From Pseudomonas fluorescens (lineage in GTDB: Bacteria; Pseudomonadota; Gammaproteobacteria; Pseudomonadales; Pseudomonadaceae), in the NCBI RefSeq assembly GCF_902497625.1, contig NZ_CABVGX010000005.1:102779-166778 (forward strand): DNA of 64,000 nt, written 5' to 3'. A program made the position numbers and the translations under genes. Numbering within the stretch: the first letter of the stretch is position 1; each line of letters opens with the position of its first letter. Of this stretch, positions 34,431 through 45,400 are shown one piece after another. The notes under the pieces were generated by a model that did no database searches, had not been told where the DNA came from, and was given only the letters and a program-made list of their open reading frames with translations.

Positions 34431-35141
34431 TCAGCGAAACGTGATGAGGTCCGGGGCCTTCAGCAGTTGCAGGTGCGCAAAACTGTTGAAGGAAGCCAGG
34501 GACACCTCGCGACCCCGAAATTTCAGTTGGTTGAGCGAGGTGTTGACGATTTGCCAGTTCAGCCCAAAAGCCTGTTTGGCAGGCATTTGCGTGATGAGGT
34601 GGAGCAGGGCAGTGATAGTGCCGCCGGACGTGAACACAGCGATCTTCTGCGTATTGTCGGCCTGCTCGAGGATACGGTGAAGGCCGCCCTGAACCCGCTC
34701 GACAAACCCCAGCCAGCTTTCAAGGCCGGGGGTGTCATACGTACCGGCGAGCCAGCGTTCGATGATCAAGGCGAAGATCCGCTGGAACTCGGCGCGGTTC
34801 TGCGCGGCGTTGCGCAAGATGTCCAGGGCTTCAGGTTCATCGTCCAGCATGGCCGGCAGCAGCGCGCGGATCACCGCGTCGGCATCGAATTCGTTGAAGG
34901 CGGGATCGGTTTCGAGGGGCGGCACCGGCAGGCCGACGGCGGCATATTGTTCCAGGGCGCTGGCAGCTGTGTGTTGCTGACGACGCAGGTCGCCGGCCAC
35001 GCAACGATCCAGGCTGACGCCAATGCCTGCGAGGTGCTGGCCAAGGATTTCTGCCTGGCGAATACCGGTCGGCGACAGAACGTCATAGTCGTCTGCACCA
35101 AAGGAGGCCTGGCCATGTCGAATCAGATAGATGCTGCCCAC
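34431..35141 (-). CDS. Histidine phosphatase (phosphoglycerate mutase-like) family protein
   Basis: The 236-residue protein has the phospho-His motif YLIRHGQASFG at its N-terminus (His9) and the second conserved region VAVFTSGGTITALLH-type (IAVFTSGGTIT). It is a cytoplasmic phosphatase of unknown substrate. The start is GTG 35141, immediately before the conserved GSIYLIRHG; the reading frame upstream has no homologous look. It probably forms an operon with the SCP2 gene; this pair is common in pseudomonads. Confidence 0.88.
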   Translation of the reverse strand: MGSIYLIRHGQASFGADDYDVLSPTGIRQAEILGQHLAGIGVSLDRCVAGDLRRQQHTAASALEQYAAVGLPVPPLETDPAFNEFDADAVIRALLPAMLDDEPEALDILRNAAQNRAEFQRIFALIIERWLAGTYDTPGLESWLGFVERVQGGLHRILEQADNTQKIAVFTSGGTITALLHLITQMPAKQAFGLNWQIVNTSLNQLKFRGREVSLASFNSFAHLQLLKAPDLITFR

Positions 35142-35343
35142 GTCCGCGTCATCCCGGTACGTTGAAGGTTTGGCGAGGTTATGAGGATGGCGGTGAGCTG
35201 TCAATGAAAAAACATACGCTTGTTTGAAATGCTCGTTACAGCCTTGTTGCCAGAGGTTTCCCGGCTGGTCGGGGACGCGGCGCATGGGTATGCTGACGTC
35301 ATCCCGCGCAGTGTGTATTGCGCATTGTAGTGAAGGAGTCCCT

Positions 35344-36372
35344 GTGGAGTTTTTGTCCGAGTACGCCATCTTCCTTGCGAAGACGGTGACATTGGTGATT
35401 GCCATTCTGGTGGTGCTGGCCAGTTTTGCCGCGTTGCGCAGCAAAGGCCGGCGCAAATCCAGTGGCCAGTTGCAGGTCAGCAAGCTCAATGATTTCTACA
35501 AAGGGTTGCGCGAGCGCCTGGAGCAGACCTTGCTCGACAAGGACCAGTTGAAGGCGCTGCGCAAATCCGAAGTCAAATCCGAGAAAAAACACAAGAAGAA
35601 GCCCGACGCCAAAGCCAAGACGCGAGTGTTCGTCCTGGATTTTGACGGTGACATCAAGGCTTCGGCCACTGAAAGCCTGCGTCACGAAATCACCGCACTG
35701 CTGACGCTGGCCACGCCGAAGGACGAAGTCGTTCTGCGTCTGGAAAGCGGCGGCGGCATGGTGCACAGCTATGGTCTGGCATCGTCGCAACTGGCGCGCA
35801 TTCGTGACGCTGGCGTCCCGCTAACCGTGTGCATCGACAAGGTCGCGGCCAGCGGCGGCTACATGATGGCGTGCATCGGCGAGAAGATCATCAGTGCTCC
35901 ATTTGCGATTCTTGGCTCGATCGGCGTGGTGGCGCAGCTGCCGAACGTCAATCGCCTGCTCAAGAAGCACGACATCGACTTCGAAGTGCTGACCGCCGGC
36001 GAGTACAAGCGCACGTTGACCGTATTTGGCGAAAACACCGAGAAGGGGCGTGAGAAGTTCCAGGAAGACCTGGACGTCACCCACGAACTGTTCAAGAACT
36101 TCGTCGCACGTTATCGCCCGCAACTGGCCATTGATGAAGTCGCCACCGGTGAGATCTGGCTGGGCATTGCGGCGTTGAACCGGCAGTTGGTGGATGAACT
36201 CAAGACCAGTGACGAATACCTGGCCGAGCGAGCTAAGACTGCCGAGCTGTATCACTTGCACTATGCCGAACGCAAAAGCTTGCAAGAGCGTATCGGCATG
36301 GCGGCCAGCGGTTCAGTTGATCGCGTGCTGCTGACCTGGTGGAGCCGCTTGACGCAGCAGCGCTTCTGGTAA
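35344..36372 (+). CDS. sohB: SohB, inner-membrane S49 peptidase
   Basis: The 342-residue protein has an N-terminal membrane helix (TVTLVIAILVVLASFAAL), a highly charged linker (KSEVKSEKKHKKKPDAKAK) and an S49 protease domain with catalytic Ser170 (KVAASGGYMMA) and Lys222 (GEYKRTL). SohB is thought to degrade signal peptides or periplasmic proteins. GTG 35344 has GAAGGAG six bases upstream; an ATG-led extension upstream is not supported. It ends at a bidirectional terminator. Confidence 0.93.
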   Translation: MEFLSEYAIFLAKTVTLVIAILVVLASFAALRSKGRRKSSGQLQVSKLNDFYKGLRERLEQTLLDKDQLKALRKSEVKSEKKHKKKPDAKAKTRVFVLDFDGDIKASATESLRHEITALLTLATPKDEVVLRLESGGGMVHSYGLASSQLARIRDAGVPLTVCIDKVAASGGYMMACIGEKIISAPFAILGSIGVVAQLPNVNRLLKKHDIDFEVLTAGEYKRTLTVFGENTEKGREKFQEDLDVTHELFKNFVARYRPQLAIDEVATGEIWLGIAALNRQLVDELKTSDEYLAERAKTAELYHLHYAERKSLQERIGMAASGSVDRVLLTWWSRLTQQRFW

Positions 36373-36391
36373 GTGCTTCCAGCCAGATATG

Positions 36392-36431
36392 AAAAAGCCC
36401 TGAACCGGATGTCCGGTTCAGGGCTTTTTTT
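36392..36431. terminator. Bidirectional rho-independent terminator
   Basis: The stem AAAAAGCCCTGAACCGGA / TCCGGTTCAGGGCTTTTTTT lies between convergent sohB and the DUF934 gene. Confidence 0.95.
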
Positions 36432-36440
36432 GGGCAGTGA

Positions 36441-36935
36441 TTAACGGCGACGGAACAGTGGCAACGGTTCGTCCGTGGCAGCCTGATAGGTCACCGAGAA
36501 GTCCTTGAGGCCTTCAAGCGCTTCGTATGGATCTTTATCGGGACGAATGGCAAACGCATCGAAGCCACAGCGACGCAGATAGAACAACTGATCGCGCAGC
36601 ACATCGCCGATCGCCCGCAGCTCACCCGTGAAACCGTAACGGTCGCGCAGCAGGCGCGCATTGGAGTAGTTGCGGCCGTCAGTGAACGCCGGGAAATTCA
36701 AAGCGATAACCTTGAACTCATTGACCTCGTCACCGATCTCTTCCGCTTCTTCGTCAGCGTCCAGCCACACACCCAGGCCGCCATCACGGGCCTTGAGCAT
36801 GCGGCTATGTTCGCGCCACAGCTTCAGCGGAACGATGTAATCGTCGCAGTTGGTGATTTCGTCGATGTTGAAATCTTTCGGCAGCAGGTGCCAGGTTTCG
36901 TCGACGACTTCGTTGTTCTTAATGATTCGCTGCAT
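36441..36935 (-). CDS. DUF934 protein, sulfite-reductase-linked
   Basis: The 164-residue protein belongs to DUF934 (LKLWREHSRMLKARDGGLGVWLDADEE, FTDGRNYSNARLLRDRYGFTGELRAIGDVLRDQL), a family nearly always encoded next to sulfite reductase in proteobacteria. It overlaps the end of the sulfite reductase gene by 17 bases and has AAGGAG before ATG 36935. It probably assists assimilatory sulfite reduction; the exact role is not established. Confidence 0.92.
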   Translation of the reverse strand: MQRIIKNNEVVDETWHLLPKDFNIDEITNCDDYIVPLKLWREHSRMLKARDGGLGVWLDADEEAEEIGDEVNEFKVIALNFPAFTDGRNYSNARLLRDRYGFTGELRAIGDVLRDQLFYLRRCGFDAFAIRPDKDPYEALEGLKDFSVTYQAATDEPLPLFRRR

Positions 36936-38577
36936 AGACGCGCTCCTTGAAGAGGTCGATGCCAATACGCTGATAAGTGTCGATGAAACGCTCATCTTCG
37001 GTACGTTGTTCGACGTACACGTTGATCAGCTTCTCGATCACATCAGGCATGGCTTCCTGGGCAAAGGACGGGCCGAGGATCTTGCCCAGGCTGGCGTCAC
37101 GACTGGCACTGCCGCCGAGGGAAACCTGGTAGAACTCTTCGCCTTTTTTGTCGACACCGAGAATGCCGATATGGCCGACGTGGTGGTGACCGCAGGCGTT
37201 CATGCAACCGGAAATGTTCAAGTCCAGTTCGCCGATGTCGAACAGGTAATCCAGATTGTCGAAACGACGCTGGATGGATTCGGCGATCGGGATCGATTTG
37301 GCGTTGGCCAGCGAGCAGAAATCGCCCCCCGGGCAGCAGATGATGTCTGTCAGCAAACCAATGTTCGGCGTGGCGAATCCTTGCTCACGCAGCTCGCCCC
37401 ACATCGCGAACAACTGGCTCTGCTCGACGTCGGCCAGAATGATGTTCTGCTCGTGAGACGTGCGCAGCTGGCCGAACGAATAACGGTCGGCCAGGTCTGC
37501 CACGGCGTCCAGTTGCTTGTCGGTGATGTCGCCGGGAGCAACGCCGGTCGGCTTCAGCGACAGGGTAACGGCCACATAACCCGGCTTCTTGTGCGCGAGG
37601 GTGTTGCGGCTGCGCCAGCGTGCGAAGCCCGGATGTTGCTGATCGAGCTCGGCCAGCTGTGCGGTCTGGTTGTCCAGTGCCTTGTACTCCGGGTCGACGA
37701 AGTGCTTGGCGACGCGATGCACTTCGGCTTCGGTCAAGGTGGTCTGGCCACCGCGCAGGTGCTCCATTTCCGCATCGACTTTTTGCGCGAATACTTCAGG
37801 CGTGAGGGCTTTGACCAGAATCTTGATCCGCGCCTTGTACTTGTTGTCGCGACGGCCATAGCGGTTGTAGACACGCAGGATGGCGTCGAGGTAAGTCAAC
37901 AGGTCTTGCCAAGGCAGGAATTCATTGATGAACGCGCCCACCACCGGCGTACGGCCCAGACCGCCACCGACCAGCACTCGGAAACCCAACTCGCCGGCGG
38001 CGTTGTGCACTGGCTCGAGGCCGATGTCATGGACTTCGATGGCCGCACGGTCGGAGGTCGAACCGTTGATGGCAATCTTGAATTTGCGCGGCAGGTAGGC
38101 GAATTCCGGGTGGAACGTGGTCCACTGACGAACGATCTCGCACCAGGGCCGCGGGTCGATCAGCTCATCTGCCGCGACACCGGCAAACTGGTCAGTGGTG
38201 ACGTTGCGCAGGCAGTTGCCGCTGGTCTGGATGGCGTGCATCTGCACAGTCGCCAGTTCAGCCAGGATGTCCGGAATGTCTTCCAGCGCTGGCCAGTTGA
38301 ACTGTACGTTCTGCCGGGTACTGATGTGGGCGTAGCCCTTATCGTAGTCGCGGGCGACCTTGGCCATCATTCGCGTCTGCCGCGAAGTCAGTTGGCCATA
38401 GGGCACTGCCACGCGCAACATCGGCGCGAAACGCTGGATATAAAGCCCGTTTTGCAAACGCAGAGGGCGGAATTCTTCTTCGCTCAGCTCGCCTGCCAGA
38501 TAGCGTCGGGTCTGATCACGGAACTGCTTGACGCGGTCCTCGATGATCCGCTGATCGTACTCGTCGTATACGTACAT
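36919..38577 (-). CDS. cysI: Nitrite/sulfite reductase haemoprotein (CysI-like)
   Basis: The 552-residue protein has two ferredoxin-like halves and the sirohaem/4Fe-4S cysteine ligands in CCPGGDFCSLANAKS (about residue 415) and SGCMNACGHHHVGHIGIL (about 457). It reduces sulfite to sulfide in cysteine synthesis, in the cytoplasm. The ferredoxin-dependent short type lacks a CysJ-like partner. ATG 38577 has AGGAC six bases upstream; a ~120-base open extension upstream is not conserved-looking, leaving a long leader. It forms an operon with the DUF934 gene. Confidence 0.93.
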   Translation of the reverse strand: MYVYDEYDQRIIEDRVKQFRDQTRRYLAGELSEEEFRPLRLQNGLYIQRFAPMLRVAVPYGQLTSRQTRMMAKVARDYDKGYAHISTRQNVQFNWPALEDIPDILAELATVQMHAIQTSGNCLRNVTTDQFAGVAADELIDPRPWCEIVRQWTTFHPEFAYLPRKFKIAINGSTSDRAAIEVHDIGLEPVHNAAGELGFRVLVGGGLGRTPVVGAFINEFLPWQDLLTYLDAILRVYNRYGRRDNKYKARIKILVKALTPEVFAQKVDAEMEHLRGGQTTLTEAEVHRVAKHFVDPEYKALDNQTAQLAELDQQHPGFARWRSRNTLAHKKPGYVAVTLSLKPTGVAPGDITDKQLDAVADLADRYSFGQLRTSHEQNIILADVEQSQLFAMWGELREQGFATPNIGLLTDIICCPGGDFCSLANAKSIPIAESIQRRFDNLDYLFDIGELDLNISGCMNACGHHHVGHIGILGVDKKGEEFYQVSLGGSASRDASLGKILGPSFAQEAMPDVIEKLINVYVEQRTEDERFIDTYQRIGIDLFKERVYAANH

Positions 38578-38871
38578 ATAAGTCCTGTTCTCAGGCTTGG
38601 GCCGGTCGGATCCAGTGGCGTTTTTCGCTTGCTGAAGTTTCCGATACTGCCTCGGCAATTCTGCGCGCACGGCCGCGCACTCCCTACGGAGCCGGGGCAA
38701 GATACCAGTTTGGAGTTATGCGCAAAAGTGATGTTTGAGTATATGTAAAGAACCAGATCGACTAACGGAACTCATTCCTGCCAAACCCGCATTTGTGGTG
38801 TGGGCAATCATCGTCTTAACTGTGATCGAGTCTTTATGCAATCACCGATAAAACCGACAAGAGGCGATGCA

Positions 38872-38985
38872 ATGAGCAACCCGACCAAAGCTTCGAAACC
38901 TGACAGCACGGTAGACGCCTGGGCGATCCTGTTTCTGATCATCCTGGTGGTAGGCACCGCAGTATTTTGGGTCAGTCACCAATAA
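38872..38985 (+). CDS. Small single-helix membrane protein
   Basis: The 37-residue protein has a 10-residue polar head and one membrane helix (AWAILFLIILVVGTAVFWV). GAGG lies eight bases before ATG 38872. Similar tiny membrane proteins are found at this position in other pseudomonads, as far as memory serves; function unknown. Confidence 0.6.
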   Translation: MSNPTKASKPDSTVDAWAILFLIILVVGTAVFWVSHQ

Positions 38986-39026
38986 TCGACACAGTCCGGG
39001 CGACGACCCTGGGGCCGTCGCCGGAT

Positions 39027-39245
39027 CTAGACCCCGGCAAGGTGCAACACCAGCTTGGCAATGCCGAACAGTGTCAGCGCAAACACGCCAGTAAACAAAA
39101 TCCCCAGCACCACAAAATGACTCGGCTTGCCGTGAGTGAAATCACGCGCCCGGTTCTTCCCGCTTTGCACTCCGAGAGCTGCGGCCATCACGCTATGCAG
39201 CATCTGCCATAACGTTGGCGGCTTGTTGTCGACCGGATCATCCAT
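39027..39245 (-). CDS. DUF2970 small membrane protein
   Basis: The 72-residue protein matches DUF2970: an N-terminal segment LWQMLHSVMAAALGVQSGKNRARDF followed by one membrane helix (FVVLGILFTGVFALTLFGIAKLVL). ATG 39245 is preceded by GGAGGATTTT. It is a convergent neighbour of the small membrane protein gene. Function unknown. Confidence 0.88.
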   Translation of the reverse strand: MDDPVDNKPPTLWQMLHSVMAAALGVQSGKNRARDFTHGKPSHFVVLGILFTGVFALTLFGIAKLVLHLAGV

Positions 39246-39419
39246 AAAATCCTCCGTTCAATGATAGGCGTCTAAAGAGCATAGACAACATCCTGGAACT
39301 GATTGCCCCGGGCAGTCTTATTAGTCCTCATTAAAAAATCGCCCTTTTACGATACATATGTACCGCAGATGAGCGGGTTCGAGATGGTGTGCTTGGGCTC
39401 CATAAACAAGGAGCAAGTC

Positions 39420-42400
39420 ATGTCTGCGCACCCCTCAAACGTAAAAGAAAAAAAACCTGAGATCTCTGAAAGTATCCATGGCGAATTTCTCGAAACAGCC
39501 ATTCCCCAGTGGTTGATCGATGCCTCACCACAGAGAAGGGCAGCTCTGAAGAAGGCCTCTACGGTGATGCCGCAGTGGTACCAGAACGCATCAGCCCAGC
39601 AACGCAAAACGCTGAATGCCAGCATTAAGGCCGGTGTGACTGCGCAGGCACAGCTGGATAAAACGATGGCATCCTTCAAGGATGTCGATGCCTTCGCCGA
39701 ACCGCTGCTTGTAAAAGCCTTGAAGGACCAGTTCGGTGTAGAGGTGGACGTCAAAACTACGTATTTGACCCTGAGGCGACCTCTTGCAATCAGCATTTTA
39801 GAGATCGAGATCGCGTCGTTCGAGTTTCTGACACTGACCATGCTGCAGGCGGCTTTGCATAACTTCGAAGCATGGGAGTGCAAACCCGATGCCTACCACA
39901 AGACCTCAGGTTTCCTCCTGGAAACTACGGTTGCAGATACCTACACGGCGGCGCACATCAACCTTTCGGTCAGCCAGTTTCTGAGCCTGTGCCGCAAGCT
40001 CGATATAGGCGCCAGGTACCAGGCTTACCTGCAGTCGTTCTTTCACCCACCTGAACTTGCCGCTGCAAGCACGCTTCGCCAGCATTTCATTGCTACACAG
40101 AAAGCCACCATGAAAGCCGCGGCGGATCAGGCGTTGTTAACCAAGGACATTTTGCCTGAGGACCACACCATGATCCTGTCAGTCATCAATGGCGAGGTCC
40201 ATCCGTGGATGGGCGACAAGCAGGTCTGGTTTCGCGACATGAGTCTGATGAAGCAGCGAATGACTGGCTGCGTGGCCTTTGTGATTTCTGAGAAATATCG
40301 ATACGCCGAAGAGCTTATTCTCTACATCCCCCATGACCCCGAACATCCCTTAAAACGTTACACCTGGTCGCAGATGAAAGAAGAGTTCAAACGGCTGTTG
40401 ACCGCCAGGGACGCCGCTGCGCCCGATCAAGCTGCACCCACTGAATATCAGCGCTTTCTCAGCCAGTTCCTGGCGTACGACCATCGTCCCTATTACTTCG
40501 GTCAGTTCGTACAGAAGGCTGCCGACTCCCCCGCCGAACCATCCAGCTCGCCCTGGATAATCCCGACACAGGTCGGCAATGCAGGATTGGTTTTCCGTAT
40601 CAAGGAATTCCCGCCAGAGCGCAGGGTAAAACTGGAGCCAGTGGCCGATCCGTACATTGGTGCATCGACTTTCAACCAGAAGGGCGGCCCGGGCTGGTCC
40701 GAAAACCAGGACCTATGGGACTACCTCTATAAACACAATTGCGCCAAAGTGCTGGCTGATGCACGCAGCCACGCAGTGCCCTCCGATGATGTCGACGTCA
40801 ACGCGCGCGAGGCGAAACTTGCTCATCTTCTGCAGGTTGGCCTTTTGGGTTTGAACATGGTGTCGATGTTTGTTCCCGTGCTGGGCGAAGTAATGATGGT
40901 CGCAATGGCCGGACAACTGCTCTACGAAACGCTTGAAGGCGCCGTTGAATGGGGGGAAGGGGACAAAAAAGCGGCCAGGGCGCACCTGATCGATGTTGCT
41001 GAAAACCTGGCCACGGTTGCCGTCATGGCCGGTATTGGCGCAGGAGTGGGCAAATTCGTCGCCGCCAAGGCGGAACCGGTCATAGAAAGTCTTGACCCGG
41101 TCACGATGCCTAATGGCAAAACCCGGCTCTGGAAGCCGGATCTCAGCGCCTACAAGCGCGACATTGTGCTCAGCCCCGATGCAGGCCCGAATGCGTTGGG
41201 GCAATACAAGGTGGACGGTAAAACCTACATCCGCCTGGGTGATACGGTGGTCGAGCAAACCTTCGACGCTTCACTCAACAAATGGCGGATCACGCATCCC
41301 GATCCCGACGCGTATCAACCTGTACTCGAAGGAAACGGACTCGGCGCATGGCGTCACTCGCTCGAACGCCCTATGCAATGGGACCGCCTGACTCTCTTGC
41401 GACGCATGGGGCATGCGGGCGACATGTTCTCGGACGAGATGCTGGTCAGGGTTGCTGACGTCAGCGGAGTCAGTGATAACACGTTGCGCAAAATGCACCT
41501 GGATCATGCGGCGCCCCCTCCCGAACTGACAGACGCCATGAACATGTTCAAGGCTGATCTGGAAGCGGGGCAGGTGATCGAACAGTTGCAGCATTTGAGA
41601 CCGCTGGACGATCGCTATTTCCATGCCTTGAAGCTGCTGACGGAGATGCCGCGATGGCCGAGTGGGCGGGTGCTGGAAGTGTTCGAACAGGCTGATCTGT
41701 CCGGCAAACCGATCAAATATGGCGCGCAAGGCCTGCCGCGCGCCGAGCAATACCGGCCACCCATCAAGGTCAGCCGTTCGGACGTGCTCAATGGCTACCT
41801 GAGCGAGCGCATCGTAGCGGCGCTGGACGAGTCAGAAATCACTGGATTGCTTGGCGGGGAAGGGGCTCGGGTCCTGGAAACGACTCCCGAGGAGCTGGAC
41901 AAGCAGTTCGCCGACTACGCTCAAACCCGCCAGACGGCGATTTTCGACAGCCTCTATCTAGGCACCGAGCCGCCCGATACCCGAATGATCACCCTGCAGC
42001 GCGAGTGTCCGGGACTGGGTAGAGCCGCCGCGCAAGAAGTGCTCGCCCATGGCAGTGCCGATGAACTTGCCCGGCTCGACACCACGCGACGCGCACCGTT
42101 GAGAATGCTCGAGGAGGCACGCTGGTATGCGCGGCAAGAACGCCAAACCAGGGCATTCGCAGGCTTGCGCAGCGAAAATATTGCCAGCGCCGACAGTCGT
42201 CGGCTGGCACTGCATGCGTTGCAAAATCTTCAGGGCTGGCCGGGCTCAATCCGCCTCGAAGTTCGTACGGGAAGCCCTTCGGGTACGCTGCTCGACAGCA
42301 TTGGCAGTGAAACCGCGCCCCTGATCAAGTACCTGGTGAAAGACGGACCCCACTATCAGGCATTCAATGAGCGAGGAGAAACCCTCAATAGCATTCCCAG

Positions 42401-45400
42401 GCATGGCGATAATTTTTACGCCTCAGTCATGCATGCCTTGCCCGACGGGGTGCGTGCTGCCATCGAGGTGCCCCACGTCAGCCAGAGCAGTGAGCTGCAG
42501 CGAAAAATCATTGATTATGCCGACAGCCATCGCAACGAAGCATCGACTGCCCTGGAGTCGCAGGCTAAAAGCTTCAAGCCGCCCGTGCGGGTAAACAACA
42601 CGTTGGTGGGTTATTACGCCAGCGGCCGGGGGCGGGCGCTGGATGGGCCGATGATGGCGCGGGTCGAAGCGCTCTACCCGGCGCCCGAACAGGCGGACGC
42701 GTTTATCCGCACGCTACAGGGCAAGACTGACAAACAGATTTTCCATGTTCTGCAGGCGCGTTTGCGTGAATGGGAGTCGCTGACTGCAACACTCGATGCC
42801 TGGACAGGTACGCCTCAACAGGCAGCTTATTGGCAAAAGAGCCAAGCCGCGCAGGCACTCAAAGCCAGTTGGCGTAACGCGCCTTTAGCTACGCAAATGC
42901 CCGCCGCTGCCCGGCTGTCTCTCGAATGCAACGAACCTTGGCCACAACTGACTGCCGACTTTTCCCATGTGCGGGAACTGCGATTGAAGTGGCGCGCCAC
43001 AGCGGATGACGCTATCGATGCATTGCTCTCGCGCTTTTCCAATGTCCGCGACCTTTCGCTGGATAGCAGGGAAAGCCTCTTCAGCATGCGTCCAGCCGCC
43101 GATTGCCCGCCTCTGTCATTGCCCCAGTCAGTGGTGGAAATGCGTAACCTCGAACGTCTCGCTTTTTTTGGGAGAAGTGACTCGCTGGCCGCAGATTTCT
43201 TGACGAAACTCAATTCGCTCACCTCGCTGGAGACTTTGCGCATCGGCAGCTCGGGAGCCAACACGGGCATCCTCGGCACGCTGGATTTAACGCCGCTGAA
43301 CCGCTTGAAGTCGCTGACGATTGATTCGCCATTCCTGACGACATGGCCCGCCTATGTCGAGAATATGCCGCAGCTGGAGCGGCTCGATTTATCGAGGACT
43401 TCCATTGCTGCGATCCCTGAGACCTTTTACACCGGCCACGAAAAGCTCTGGGCGGGTCTGTCGCTGGACTGGTCGAAAGTCCCCTATGAGACCTTCGAAC
43501 GTTCATATCAGTTTGTGCAGAATTATTCCGGGCCGCTGGGGCATCTGGTTGATGTGAATGAAATGGTCAGCGGTTATTGTCGTGGTGAGCTCAACTTCCT
43601 CCTCGGTCAGCCCATTCGCGGGGACCATTTGCTTAGCAGGATCCTCGATACCTGGGACTCGGCAGAGACAAAACTTGCTGCGGTCCGGGCCCTGAGCGCC
43701 GAACATGCCGGCCTGTTTCGCGGGTTCTACAGGCCTTCTGCAACGGCCGGCTTACGGCAGGAGATACCGTTGATGGAGTTCTTTTTCGGCGCGGGTGCGA
43801 AAGTCTTCCGAAGCCTTGAGCGCAATTGGCGAGGGCTCGTCCGGCAACGGTATGGCGCGGCGCCTGAGGCGTCACTGCTGGAGCTCGACATGCGAGTGGG
43901 CTCGACCCCGACGCAATTTGCTACTACCGTCAGGCAGCTTCCGTCGTTGCCGGCCGGTAGTTTTTCCCACGTCGAAACGGTGCGCATGAACGCACTCGAT
44001 GTTCCGGTGGAGCAGCTGCAAGGCTTCATCAAGGCGTTCAGCAAAACGCAGACACTCGAAATCGGTGGCAGTGGTCTGACCGAGCTGCCGATGGCGGCGA
44101 ACAGCCTCCCGGAATTGACTCGACTTGATTTGCACGACAACAACATTGCCGTCACACCGCATGTGCAGGCGCAGTTCAACGCCTTGACCAAGCTTGAATA
44201 CCTGGATGTGAACCACAATCCTCTGAGCAACCTGGACGTCAGGGCACTCACTGAGCTTAAAGCACTGAACCTGAGCGCAACCAAACTGCAGGCGTGGCCA
44301 GCGGGTGCGGAGTACCTGCCCCAATTGACGTGGCTGGACTTGCGCGATAATGAGCTGACGTCGCTGTCGCCGGACGTATTCGTTCATGACGATACCTTCC
44401 TCAAAACCGATCTGACCCGCAATCCGCTCGACGAACAGGCTCAGCAACTTGTGACACGGACCCGTCAGCGGATCGAGGGCTCAAGAGGTTTGCCGGACGG
44501 CGCACTGGAGCGACTGTCCCGGGAGATGACTTCCAGCGATTTCCCCCCCGCAGAGACAGCCTGGACTATTGCCAACCACTTGTTGCCGCTGCCAGATTCC
44601 GCGACTGAGGGCGTGAGCCTGGCTGATCGTTTGCAACGGCTTGGCCCGACATTGACCGAGGGCCAGGCCTTGGAGAGAGTTGAGCAGATGCGCGGCAACG
44701 GGCTGAGTGATAGGCAAATCGATGCGCAAATAAGCCAGTGGCATCAAAGCTGTGAAGTACTCACACGACAATTGAATGACTGGCTGTCCATTGCTGAACT
44801 GCGCACGGAACGTTCGCTGGTGTCGGCGCAAACACGCGCCTTGGCAGCCTCGCGCATCCGTGGGCTGTGGCAAGAGGCAGTCATTGAACGCCCGGGTGTC
44901 ATCGGCCAGGCACTGAATCTCAATGGCCTGCAAACCGGCGACCTGCCGGTGTTAGGGACGCAGTTCCCTGGCGTCACAGCGCTTGATCTGACCGGCGTCG
45001 GACTGACCGCGCAAGGTTCCAATGGCTTTTTGAGTGCCTTCCCCAATGTTCTCAGGCTTTGTCTGGACAGCAATGCGCTGACAACCCTGCCCGAAGCCGT
45101 CAGAGAGATGCGTGTGCTTGGCGAGCTGGAATTGGCGGCCAACCGGTTGTCCAGTCTTGACGCGAATGCTGAATTGCCAATACGAGGGGGGATATTGAGG
45201 CGGATTGATCTGAGCCACAACCTGCTGGATTCGTTTAACAGCACTGGTTTTCTCATGTTGGAGGAGCTCAATCTGGCCAACAACGCGCTCACCGAGTGGC
45301 CAGAGGGGGCGCTGAACCTGCAACACCTGCGCAGGTTGGACCTCAGCGGCAACACGCTCACGCGATTACCAGAGGAACTGCTCAATGGTCATCACGAACA

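Noticed and set aside
36850..38748. Long open plus-strand frame opposite cysI and the DUF934 gene
   Set aside because: It is the antisense shadow of two well-supported genes and has no ribosome site or domain.
39303..39419. N-terminal extension of the giant NEL protein
   Set aside because: The region lacks a ribosome site for an earlier start, whereas ATG 39420 has a good AAGGAG at seven bases.
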